DNA from: Ensifer sp. BR816
GTDB lineage: Bacteria > Pseudomonadota > Alphaproteobacteria > Rhizobiales > Rhizobiaceae
Length of the DNA: 64,000 nt
Assembly (NCBI RefSeq): GCF_000378985.1
Contig: NZ_KB905370.1
Location: 496,001 to 560,000 of the forward strand
Direction of reading: 5' to 3'
In this document: piece by piece, positions 44,179 to 53,000 of the stretch
Layout of the letters: each line of letters starts with the position of its first letter
Position numbering within the stretch: the first letter of the stretch is position 1
The notes under the pieces: generated by a model
What the model was told of the DNA's origin: nothing
The model's input: only the letters and a program-made list of their open reading frames with translations
The model's database searches: none
Position numbers and translations under genes: made by a program

Positions 44179-46044
44179 TTGAGCCTGACGCCATGGCCGC
44201 ATCGCCGCATCAGCCCGCTTGCCGGCGGGATCATTGCGAGTCTGGCTGCGGCGCTTATGCTCTACCTCAATGCCGAAACGGTGTTCCGCACGCCGCGTGA
44301 GCTTTTCTTCGACAATCTCACCCAATGGGTCCCCTCGCCGCGTTCGCCAGACATCGTCGTGGTCGACATCGATCGGGTGGCCTTCGAGGCGAGATCGGAA
44401 AGCTGGGACAGGGGTGCGACGGCCGAACTGATATCGCGGCTTGCAGCCGCCGGCGCCAAGGCGATTGCCGTCGACTTCGTCTTCAGCTCCGACTGCGATC
44501 CGGCAACGCCGACAAATTCCGCCCTCGCCTCGGCGATCGGCGAAGCGCCGGTGGTGCTCGGCTTCCTGGCCGCCGAACGCGCCCTGGAGCACCCGCGCCC
44601 GGTACCTCCGCTGGCGTTGCGGCGAGAGCTTGCCGTCCCCGAGCAATGGTTCATCCAGGGCGCGGAGACCGCCTGCCCGATCTTCATGGACCGGTCGAAG
44701 GCGGCGACGGCGGCATTCCTTGTCGGAGACGGCGATGCGCGCGTCCGGCGCGCGCAGGCCTTTGCCATCCTTGACAATGACGCTTTTCCGGCACTCGGCA
44801 TCGAAGCGGGCCGGCTCGGCGCGGCAAGCAGCACGCCGGTGCTCGGCGGCGAGCCGGCCTGGCTCAGGCTCGACCACGCGATCATTCCACTCGACGCGGA
44901 CGGCAACCTTCGTTTCGTGGCGAGTTCGGAAGCAGCCCTTGCCGCCCGGACGGTTTCGGCGGCCGACGTGATGGCCAGCCGGATCGACAAAAGCCGGATC
45001 GCCGGCAAGCTGGTGTTCCTCGGCAGCAGCATGCCGAGCCTTGGCGGGCTGAGGCCGACCGCCTCGATGCCGCTCGAGCCCTCGGTGCAGATTCATGCCG
45101 ACATAGCCAACGCTGTGGTGACGGGCTTCGTGCCCTATCGCGATGGCGACCTGCCCCTGATCGAGGCATTGTTCAGTCTTGCTGCGGGTGTCGCTGCCGC
45201 CTATGGCGCAACCAAACTCCGTCCCTTGACGACCCTGACGCTCGGCACCGCGGCCGTGCTTTTCGTCAGTGCCTTCGCCGCCGTGATCTACGGCACGACC
45301 GGCTGGCTCTTCGACGCGGTCGGCATCTCGGTCGCGCTGGTGGCGATCCTCGTGGTGACGAGCGCACTGCAACTCGCCCGGGTGCGGCGCGCCGAAGCGA
45401 TCGCCCGTCAGAAATTCTCGCAGTATCTGCCGCAATCGGTGGTGGCTCGCTACATAGACGATCCGGACCGCGGCGGTGCGACCGGCGAAGAGCGACCGGT
45501 AACCGCTTTGTTCACCGACATCGAAGGCTTCTCGACGCTTTCTCAGAAACTCGGGCCTCGCGACCTGGTGGCCCTGCTCGACATCTATTTCACGGAGGTG
45601 AATGCGCTCGTTGCCCGCCATGGCGGCATGGTCGACAAGGTGGTCGGCGATGCGGTCCATTCGCTCTTCAACGCGCCGGAAGATCTCGTCGATCACGTCG
45701 ACAAGGCCGTTCGATGCGCCATCGCCATCCACGCCCTGACGGAAGAAATGCGGCAGCGACCGCAATTTGCCGCGCATGATTTCGGCAGGACCCGCATCGG
45801 CATCGAGACAGGACCGGCCGTGCTTGGAGAAGTCGGCGCCGGCGGAAAGCTCGACTATACCGCCCACGGCGACGCCGTCAGCCTTGCCGCGCGTCTCCAG
45901 GAAGCCAACAAGTTCCTCGGCACGGCGATCTGCATCGGCCCGGCAGCCGCCGCCGAGTGCACAGTTGCGCTTCGCGCGCTCGGCGAGCATGAGATCCGCA
46001 GCTTCGGATCGATGGAATTGTTCACCGTCGCCGACGTGGCCTGA
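44179..46044 (+). CDS. cyaD1: CHASE2-domain class III adenylate cyclase (CyaD1-like)
   Basis: Receptor-type adenylate cyclase of 621 residues. One N-terminal span (~14-30), a periplasmic CHASE2 domain (~35-330), three spans (~330-400), and a cytoplasmic class III cyclase domain (~430-615). First metal-binding Asp in FTDIEGFSTLS (~446), second in GGMVDKVVGDAVHSLF with the adenine-contacting Lys, DYTAHGDAVSLAARL with Arg kept but Ser in place of the usual Asn (VNLAxRL). The start is TTG at 44179 with GGAGGA upstream; the next ATG (44257) would cut the first span. Co-transcribed with clr. Confidence 0.9.
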   Translation: MSLTPWPHRRISPLAGGIIASLAAALMLYLNAETVFRTPRELFFDNLTQWVPSPRSPDIVVVDIDRVAFEARSESWDRGATAELISRLAAAGAKAIAVDFVFSSDCDPATPTNSALASAIGEAPVVLGFLAAERALEHPRPVPPLALRRELAVPEQWFIQGAETACPIFMDRSKAATAAFLVGDGDARVRRAQAFAILDNDAFPALGIEAGRLGAASSTPVLGGEPAWLRLDHAIIPLDADGNLRFVASSEAALAARTVSAADVMASRIDKSRIAGKLVFLGSSMPSLGGLRPTASMPLEPSVQIHADIANAVVTGFVPYRDGDLPLIEALFSLAAGVAAAYGATKLRPLTTLTLGTAAVLFVSAFAAVIYGTTGWLFDAVGISVALVAILVVTSALQLARVRRAEAIARQKFSQYLPQSVVARYIDDPDRGGATGEERPVTALFTDIEGFSTLSQKLGPRDLVALLDIYFTEVNALVARHGGMVDKVVGDAVHSLFNAPEDLVDHVDKAVRCAIAIHALTEEMRQRPQFAAHDFGRTRIGIETGPAVLGEVGAGGKLDYTAHGDAVSLAARLQEANKFLGTAICIGPAAAAECTVALRALGEHEIRSFGSMELFTVADVA

Positions 46045-46050
46045 ACTAGT

Positions 46051-46671
46051 CTATCTCAGCCCGACGCTCGCATAGGCCTCGCGTATGCGCGCCTGTCCCC
46101 ATCGCGTCACCTCGCCTGGAGCTGCGCCAGGGCGGTCGAAATCCACGCCCTCGCCGGCGGTCAGCATCCGCGTCCTGCCGCCGCCCGCGACGCTGACCGC
46201 ACCGTGTTCGACGAAGACGGCGAAGGCAGCCGCGCGGCTCGGACCGCAGAAAAATTTCGTGCCGCGAACGCCGATCATCCCGAATGCCGTGCGGACCGCG
46301 ACGTCCACCTTCGGCAGCCCCTCGGGCCGGTCGAAGACCATTCGGCCGAGGCCGAGCTCGAGCGTGCCTCCCTCGCCGGCGATGAAACTGTCGATCAACA
46401 GTTCCGTTTGGGGTCCAAGCAGGATGCGGGTTTCGCTGAGGGCGAGATCGGCAAAACTGTTGGTACTCGTCGTGACGTAGTCCCGGTCGAGTACGGCACC
46501 GCCTGCGGCAAGCCGCTCCTCGGCCTCCCCCTGCCGACGGCGGACATTGCCGCGTATCTTCTGCGCCTTGCCGACGACCGAACCGCTGGCGGCCGCAGCC
46601 ATCCGGCCGCCGATTGCCGCCATGACCAGGCCGCCGAGCAGCATCCTTCTTCTGATATATAGCTGCGGCAT
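46051..46671 (-). CDS. FecR-domain protein, likely exported
   Basis: A 206-residue protein. N-terminus MPQLYIRRRMLLGGLVMAAIGG has the RR-plus-hydrophobic pattern of a Tat or Sec signal. A FecR/YjbP-like domain follows: GKAQKIRGNVRRRQG, VTTSTNSFADLALSETRILLGPQTELLI, MVFDRPEG, and TAFGMIGVRGTKFF, the FGIRGT-type hallmark. Its stop lies 6 bases from the converging cyclase stop. It is divergent from the Sel1 gene across a Clr box, so it may itself be cAMP-regulated. Known FecR-fold proteins of this kind are periplasmic and often tied to adhesins or CHASE2 cyclases. Confidence 0.8.
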   Translation of the reverse strand: MPQLYIRRRMLLGGLVMAAIGGRMAAAASGSVVGKAQKIRGNVRRRQGEAEERLAAGGAVLDRDYVTTSTNSFADLALSETRILLGPQTELLIDSFIAGEGGTLELGLGRMVFDRPEGLPKVDVAVRTAFGMIGVRGTKFFCGPSRAAAFAVFVEHGAVSVAGGGRTRMLTAGEGVDFDRPGAAPGEVTRWGQARIREAYASVGLR

Positions 46672-46791
46672 CGGCTTCTTCCCGCTGCGCCGAGGCAGCG
46701 CTCCCTGTTCCAGCCGAGGATAGACCGGCGCATAGAGGATGCAAGACGCCTTACTGGCCCCTGTCAGGTTCCGGACGCTCAGGGTTCCGGC

Positions 46792-46807
46792 TGTTTCGCT
46801 TGGAACA
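46792..46807 (+). promoter_or_regulatory. Clr box (cAMP-Clr binding site)
   Basis: TGTT-TCGCTTGG-AACA, a perfect match to the TGTT-N8-AACA consensus, with flanking C and G extending the dyad (CTGTT...AACAG). It lies 52 bases before the Sel1-repeat gene and 121 bases before the divergent FecR gene. In S. meliloti the gene before spdA (SMc02178, as I recall) is the known in-planta Clr target. Confidence 0.8.
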
Positions 46808-46858
46808 GGCGCCGCCTCGCGGCAGTTCTAGGATCGTGGCCGGACAAGGGAGACTGTC

Positions 46859-47416
46859 ATGAATACCCGCATCAGACCGACCAATCGCATCGCAAGCCAC
46901 CTTGCGACTGCGCTGCTTCTGTCCTTCGCCGCGATCGCCGCGCCTGCGGCGCACGCCGCCGATCTCACCGCCGCCGACCTATGCGACCGGGAGGCCGGCA
47001 GCGAACTTGATCTCGAGCGCAACAGAACCTTTCCGCCCGTCGCCACTGAAGATATCCGCATCGGCGTCGCGCTGTCGGCCTGCCGCGAGGCCTATAACCA
47101 GCATGGCGGCGCGCGGGCGCAGTTCCAGCTTGCCCGCGTTCTCGACCGGGCCGGCGAGAAACTGAAGTCGCTTCGCATTCTCGGCGAGGCCGCGCAAAAC
47201 GGCCACGCCCTGGCGATGGCGATGTACGGCACCCGCCTTGTGGAGCGCGGCGAAACGGAAGCGGCCTTCGATCTCTATCAGCGCGCTGCGGCTGCGGGCA
47301 ATGTCATCGCCGCCCGCAATCTCGCCGTCGCCTATCGAGACGGCGTCGGCACGCGGGTCGACGGCGCCCTTGCGGCGCAGTGGTTCGAACGGGCGAAGAC
47401 GGACCCGCTCCAGTGA
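46859..47416 (+). CDS. Exported Sel1-repeat protein, predicted Clr target
   Basis: A 185-residue secreted helical-repeat protein. Signal peptide ~1-34 (ATALLLSFAAIAAPAAHAAD). The rest is built of Sel1-like repeats: ARAQFQLARVLDRAG, HALAMAMYGTRLVERGE, GNVIAARNLAVAYRDGVGTRVDGALAAQWFERA; the last is a full consensus repeat. Cysteines in LCDRE and SACREAY may form a disulfide. It sits directly downstream of the Clr box and in the position of S. meliloti SMc02178, used as a read-out of the plant-induced cAMP pathway. Biochemical role unknown. Confidence 0.75.
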   Translation: MNTRIRPTNRIASHLATALLLSFAAIAAPAAHAADLTAADLCDREAGSELDLERNRTFPPVATEDIRIGVALSACREAYNQHGGARAQFQLARVLDRAGEKLKSLRILGEAAQNGHALAMAMYGTRLVERGETEAAFDLYQRAAAAGNVIAARNLAVAYRDGVGTRVDGALAAQWFERAKTDPLQ

Positions 47417-47452
47417 AGGCAACGTTCGCGCGCCATACGCCGAAACCCGGCC

Positions 47453-48487
47453 TCACCGAATCTCGCCCGCCTGCGGCCCCCAGGTATCGGTCAGCGCAAA
47501 GCCATCGGCGAGCGGATCGAACGGGTCGAGCGCCAGCTGATGAAGACCGAAGGTCCAGCCCCGGCCCGAAATGGTCGGAATGATCGCCTCCCGCCCAGCG
47601 ACCGTGGTCACGGCTTCGAGACCCACTTCGAATTCCGAGCCGATGATCGAGCGGGACTTCAGCACGTCGCCTGGCTTGACCTTGCCGCGCGCATGGAGCG
47701 TGGCGAGATTGGCGGAGCTGCCGGTGCCGCAGGGCGAGCGGTCGACCCGCCCCGGCCACATGGTGGTGCAGGTCCGGACCGTTCCGTCCGCCTCCGTATC
47801 GCGGAACATCACATAGGCTACGCCCTTGATCTCCGGGATTTCCGGATGCACGACGGGAAGCGTGCGATTGACGATGTCCTTCAGGGCCATGCCCGCTTCG
47901 ACGATCCGGCGTGCATTCGCCTTGTCGATCGTCGTCCCGATCTGGTTGACGTCGACCAGCGCATAGAACACCCCGCCGAAGCAGAGATCGAGCTTGATGC
48001 GGCCCCATTCGGGCGTGTCCACCCCGACATCCAGCTCGTGAACGAAGGACGGCACCATGGTGAGCTTCACTCTCTCGCAACGCCCGTCGCGGCAGGTGGC
48101 CGTCGCCTTCACGAGACCCGCGGCCGTGTCGAGCATCACCACCGTTTCCGGCTCCTTCATCTCGATCATGCCGGATTCGAGCAGCGCCGTTGCAACGCAG
48201 ATCGAATTGGAGCCGGACATGGCATGGGCCTGATCGGCCTGCAGGATGATGAAGCCGGCATCCGCCTCCGGCCGCTTCGGCGGCAGCAATAGATTGACGG
48301 AGCCGATCGATGCAGCGCGCGGCTCGAGGCAGAGGAAGCGGCGCAGGCTGTCATCGACCGTGTTGATATGGTTCAGCTGCTCGGCGATCGAGCCGCCCGG
48401 GATCTTCGGCACGCCGCCGATCGCCACCTTGCCGATCTCGCCCTCGCAATGAACGTCCAGCAGCTGGATCGTGCGCTTCCATCTCAT
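47453..48487 (-). CDS. Proline racemase family enzyme (hydroxyproline epimerase / trans-3-hydroxyproline dehydratase type)
   Basis: A 344-residue member of the proline racemase superfamily. Catalytic positions are S91 in MSGSNSICVA and C253 in DRSPCGTGSSANL; the canonical first motif MCGHG is changed to MSGSN. Ser/Cys pairs are known in family members acting on 4-hydroxyproline (epimerisation) and/or trans-3-hydroxyproline (dehydration), whereas true racemases have Cys/Cys. Other family strings: DVHCEGEIGKV and WPGRVDRSPCG. Start at 48487 (MRWKRTIQLLD). A 12-base perfect palindrome lies just upstream. putA, which continues proline breakdown, is 1.6 kb away. Confidence 0.85.
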   Translation of the reverse strand: MRWKRTIQLLDVHCEGEIGKVAIGGVPKIPGGSIAEQLNHINTVDDSLRRFLCLEPRAASIGSVNLLLPPKRPEADAGFIILQADQAHAMSGSNSICVATALLESGMIEMKEPETVVMLDTAAGLVKATATCRDGRCERVKLTMVPSFVHELDVGVDTPEWGRIKLDLCFGGVFYALVDVNQIGTTIDKANARRIVEAGMALKDIVNRTLPVVHPEIPEIKGVAYVMFRDTEADGTVRTCTTMWPGRVDRSPCGTGSSANLATLHARGKVKPGDVLKSRSIIGSEFEVGLEAVTTVAGREAIIPTISGRGWTFGLHQLALDPFDPLADGFALTDTWGPQAGEIR

Positions 48488-48519
48488 GACCGTGACTCCG
48501 GATCTGGCGTACGAGGCTC

Positions 48520-48531
48520 CTGATATATCAG
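48520..48531 (-). promoter_or_regulatory. Palindromic operator candidate before the proline-racemase-family gene
   Basis: CTGATATATCAG, a perfect 12-base palindrome, 32 bases upstream of the start codon. The short TGATATATCA-type dyad is in the style of GntR/FCD-family operators, often found with hydroxyproline catabolism. No GntR gene is adjacent. Confidence 0.5.
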
Positions 48532-48706
48532 TACCCCGACTTGATCCATACAGCCTTCGCGGTCCGGCCGCAAGAGCACCGACGGGCGCAGTGGCAAGAG
48601 CTTTTATCAAGGGCACGCGCGCTCCCCATGCACCCAAAGTTGCCGCTTGACGCTCGGGCGCAAGCGCGGGAGCGTGGACACAAGACGCATCGCTCCGGGC
48701 GGCCCG

Positions 48707-49513
48707 ATGACGAAGTTCATCATCTTCACTGACCTGCACATGGTTCCCGAAGGCATGGCGATCATCGGGATCGACCCGTATCGGCGGCTCGCCGCCGGCA
48801 TTGCGCATGTCAATCGCTACCATCCGGACGCGGACCGCGTGATCTTCGCGGGCGACCTCACCCATGAAGCGGACCGCGCATCCTACCAGCGACTGAAATC
48901 TCTTCTCGGCGAACTCAATCCGCCGGCGGCGATCATGATCGGCAATCATGACCGGCGCGAGACTTTTCTCGACGTCTTCGCCGAGGCGGCAAAGGACGAC
49001 AATGGTTTCGTCCAGCAGGTGATCGATTTTCCCGATTGCCGCGCCATCCTCCTCGACACCCTGTTTGCGCCGCCCTACGAGTACCCGGTCAGCCATGCCG
49101 GCTATCTTTGCAACAGGCGCCTTGCCTGGCTCGACCGGCAACTGGCAAGCGCCGGCGACCGGCCGGTGCTGATCTTCATGCATCACCCGCCGCACGTCAC
49201 CGGCTTCGTCGGCATCGACATGATCCGCCTCATCAACGAAGAGGATTTCTATGGGCTGGTGCGACGGCACGGCAATGTGCGCCACATCTTCGCCGGCCAC
49301 GTGCACCGCACCATAAGCGGCTCCAGCCGCGGCATCTCCTTCTCCATCTTCAAGAGTACCGTCCATCAGCAGCCCATGCCCTTCGAACTTCCGGACGCTT
49401 CGCTCTCGGTGGACGAGCCTGCCGCCTACGGAATAGCGCTGGTCACGCGCGACGGCGTGCTCGTCCACACCGAAGACTACGAGATCGCCAGGCGCGGTGC
49501 AGCGGTCGCCTGA
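48707..49513 (+). CDS. spdA: Class III cyclic-nucleotide phosphodiesterase (SpdA-like)
   Basis: A 268-residue calcineurin-like metallophosphoesterase. All five metal motifs are present: FTDLHM (DxH), FAGDLTHEADR (GD), MIGNHDRRE (GNHD), FMHHPPH (H), FAGHVHR (GHxH). This is the class III 3',5'-cAMP phosphodiesterase architecture (CpdA type). I begin at the ATG at 48707 because residues upstream are not conserved-looking. Placement after clr and the cyclase matches S. meliloti spdA. SpdA in S. meliloti is reported mainly on 2',3'-cyclic nucleotides, so 3',5'-cAMP hydrolysis should not be assumed. Confidence 0.88.
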   Translation: MTKFIIFTDLHMVPEGMAIIGIDPYRRLAAGIAHVNRYHPDADRVIFAGDLTHEADRASYQRLKSLLGELNPPAAIMIGNHDRRETFLDVFAEAAKDDNGFVQQVIDFPDCRAILLDTLFAPPYEYPVSHAGYLCNRRLAWLDRQLASAGDRPVLIFMHHPPHVTGFVGIDMIRLINEEDFYGLVRRHGNVRHIFAGHVHRTISGSSRGISFSIFKSTVHQQPMPFELPDASLSVDEPAAYGIALVTRDGVLVHTEDYEIARRGAAVA

Positions 49514-49586
49514 GGCGCCTCGCAAGGTCGAAAACGGCACGGTTTCAGCCATTCCGGCGCCATCGGCTTCGTGATAGGCTGGCGCC

Positions 49587-49901
49587 ATGACCCTTTCCCT
49601 TTCTCCCGTCCACGACTTCGATTGCCAAAGCTGCGGCGCCTGTTGCGCCTATTCGGCCGAATGGCCACGTTTTTCGCTGGAGACGGACGAAGAGCTGGAG
49701 CGAATACCGGCCGATCACGTCGCAGCCGACCTGGGCGGCATGCGCTGCGAAAACGACCGCTGCACGGCACTCGAAGGCACGCTCGGCAAATTCGTCGCCT
49801 GCAAGGTCTACGCCGTGCGACCGATCGTCTGCCGGACTTGCATGCCCGGCGACGACGAATGCCTGATGGCCCGCGAACGCCTTTTCGGCGCCGCGGCTTG
49901 A
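49587..49901 (+). CDS. YkgJ-family cysteine cluster protein
   Basis: A 104-residue protein with the family's zinc/iron-chelating cysteines: FDCQSCGACCAYSAEWPRF at the N-terminus (CxxCxxCC), RCENDRCTALEG in the middle, and YAVRPIVCRTCMPGDDECL at the end. Members are thought to bind metal through an eight-cysteine arrangement, and some homologues are Fe-S proteins. Function unknown. It stands between spdA and putA on the same strand. Confidence 0.85.
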   Translation: MTLSLSPVHDFDCQSCGACCAYSAEWPRFSLETDEELERIPADHVAADLGGMRCENDRCTALEGTLGKFVACKVYAVRPIVCRTCMPGDDECLMARERLFGAAA

Positions 49902-50091
49902 ATTGTGAGAACCATCCGGACCATCCCCGCATGATCCGTATGTTTCTCCCATTGTCGCGGCGTGCATAGAGAAAAATCCTACGGCATGGCAAAATTGCCG
50001 GATGGATGTTCGGCGCCACAGAGCGTATTTTTCGGCCACGAATATAAGCGCGCCAGAGCGCCTTGCTACCCCGCGTGGAGGACCGTGTTCG

Positions 50092-53000
50092 ATGAGCCAG
50101 ACCCAGCTTCAAAAGCCCAGCATCACCCCCGACGCCGGCCACGCGCCGTTTGCAGACTTCGCGCCACCGATCCGGATCCAGAGCACGCTGCGCCAGGCGA
50201 TTACGGCCGCCTATCGCCGGCCCGAGACGGAATGCCTGCCGCCGCTCGTCGAAGCCGCGACGCTGACCCGCGAAACGCGAGACGCCGCCGCCCGGACCGC
50301 CCGCAAGCTGGTCGAGGCATTGCGCGCCAAGCACAAGGGTTCGGGCGTCGAGGGGCTGGTGCAGGAATATTCGCTCTCGAGCCAGGAGGGTGTGGCACTG
50401 ATGTGCCTTGCCGAGGCGCTCTTGCGCATTCCCGACACGGCAACCCGCGATGCGCTGATCCGCGACAAGATCGCCGACGGAAATTGGAAGTCGCACCTCG
50501 GCGGCGGCCGGTCGCTGTTCGTCAACGCTGCCACCTGGGGCCTGGTCGTCACCGGCAAGCTGACGGCGACGGTCAACGACCGCAGCCTCGCGGCGGCGCT
50601 GACGCGGCTGATCTCGCGCTGCGGCGAGCCGGTGATCCGCCGCGGCGTCGACATGGCGATGCGGATGATGGGCGAGCAATTCGTCACCGGCGAGACGATC
50701 GATGAAGCGCTGCGCCGTTCCCGCGCGCTTGAACAGAAGGGTTTCCGCTATTCCTACGACATGCTCGGCGAAGCGGCGACGACCGCCGCCGACGCGGAGC
50801 GCTACTACCGGGACTACGAGCGCGCCATTCACGCGATCGGCAAGGCCTCCGCCGGACGCGGCATCTATGAGGGCCCCGGCATCTCGATCAAGCTCTCGGC
50901 CCTGCATCCGCGCTATGTGCGGGCACAGGCGTCGCGCGTCATGGGCGAATTGCTGCCGAAGGTGAAGGCCCTCGCCCTCCTCGCCAAGAGATACGATATC
51001 GGCCTCAACATCGATGCCGAGGAGGCCGACCGGCTGGAACTGTCGCTCGATCTTCTGGAGGAGCTCTGCCTCGATGCCGATCTCGCCGGATGGAACGGCA
51101 TGGGCTTCGTCGTGCAGGCCTATGGCAAGCGCTGCCCCTTCGTGCTCGACTTCGTCATCGATCTGGCGCGGCGCGCCGGACGGCGCATCATGGTCAGGCT
51201 CGTCAAGGGCGCCTATTGGGACGCCGAGATCAAGCGGGCGCAACTCGACGGCCTCGAGGATTTTCCGGTCTTCACCCGCAAGATCCACACCGACGTCTCC
51301 TATCTCGCCTGTGCCCGCAAGCTGCTGTCGGCGACCGACGTGGTCTTCCCGCAGTTTGCTACCCACAACGCCCAGTCGCTCGCAGCCATCTATCATATGG
51401 CCGGCAAGGACTTTCAGGTCGGCAAGTACGAGTTCCAATGCCTGCACGGCATGGGCGAACCGCTTTACGAGGAAGTCGTCGGGCAGGAGAATCTCGACCG
51501 GCCCTGCCGCATCTATGCGCCGGTCGGCACGCATGAGACGCTGCTTGCCTATCTGGTGCGCCGCCTGCTCGAGAACGGTGCCAACTCCTCCTTCGTGCAC
51601 CGCATCGCCGATCCGGGCGTCTCGATCGACGAGTTGGTCGCCGATCCGGTGGAAATCGTCCGCGCCATGCCGGTCGTCGGCTCCAAGCACGAGAAAATAG
51701 CGCTGCCGGCAGAGCTCTTCGGCGCCGCACGCACGAACTCGGCCGGGCTCGATCTTTCCAACGAGGCGATACTCGCCGACTTGACCGAAATGCTCAAGGC
51801 AAGCGCCACGATCGCATGGGCGGCGGCACCGCAGCTCGCAACGGGCGTTGCCGACGGCGAAACCCGCCCGGTCGTCAATCCGGGCGACCATCGCGACCGC
51901 GTCGGCTCGGTCACCGAGACCTCCGAGGAGGATGCAAGGCGGGCCGCCCGCCTTGCCGCCGATGCGGCATCGAATTGGGCCGCCGTTTCGCCGGCCGAAC
52001 GATCGGCCTGCCTCGATCGCGCCGCCGAGCTGATGCAGGCGCGCATGCCGACCCTTCTCGGATTGATCATCCGCGAGGCGGGCAAGTCGCTGCCGAACGC
52101 CATTGCCGAGGTGCGCGAGGCGATCGATTTCCTGCGCTACTACGCCGATCAGACGCGCCGCACCCTTGGCCCGGGCCACAGGGCGCTCGGTCCCGTCGTC
52201 TGCATCAGCCCGTGGAACTTCCCGCTGGCAATCTTCACCGGCCAGATCGCCGCAGCCCTGGTCGCCGGCAACCCGGTGCTCGCCAAGCCGGCGGAAGAAA
52301 CGCCGCTGATTGCCGCCGAAGCCGTGCGCATCCTGCACGAGGCCGGTGTGCCGGCAGGTGCGCTGCAGTTCCTTCCGGGCGACGGGCGCGTCGGCGCCGC
52401 GCTGGTGGCAGCGTCCGAGACTTCGGGCGTGATGTTCACGGGTTCGACGGAGGTGGCGCGGCTCATTCAGACGCAGCTCGCCGATCGTCTCTCGGCCGCC
52501 GGCCGGCCGATCCCGCTGATCGCCGAAACCGGCGGCCAAAACGCCATGATCGTCGATTCCTCGGCGCTCGCCGAACAGGTGGTCGGCGACGTCATCGCCT
52601 CGGCCTTCGACAGCGCCGGCCAGCGCTGCTCGGCACTGCGCGTGCTCTGCCTGCAGGAGGATATCGCCGATCGTACGCTCGCCATGCTGAAAGGGGCGCT
52701 GCACGAACTGAACATCGGCCGCGCCGATCGGCTTTCCGTGGATGTCGGCCCGGTCATCACGGCGGAAGCGAAGGAAATCATCGACAAGCACATCGAGCGG
52801 ATGCGCGGGCTCGGCCGCAAGGTGGAGCAGATCGGCCTTGCCGCCGAAACGGAAAAGGGCACCTTCGTGCCGCCGACGATCATCGAACTGGAGAAGCTCG
52901 CCGATCTCACGCGCGAAGTCTTCGGGCCAGTGCTGCACGTCATCCGCTACCGTCGCGACAAGCTCGACCGGTTGATCGACGACATCAACGCGACCGGCTA

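Noticed and set aside
43250-44194. Extended DoxX reading frame reaching back over clr
   Set aside because: The upstream part is antisense to clr; the DoxX protein starts at 43249 behind AGGAG.
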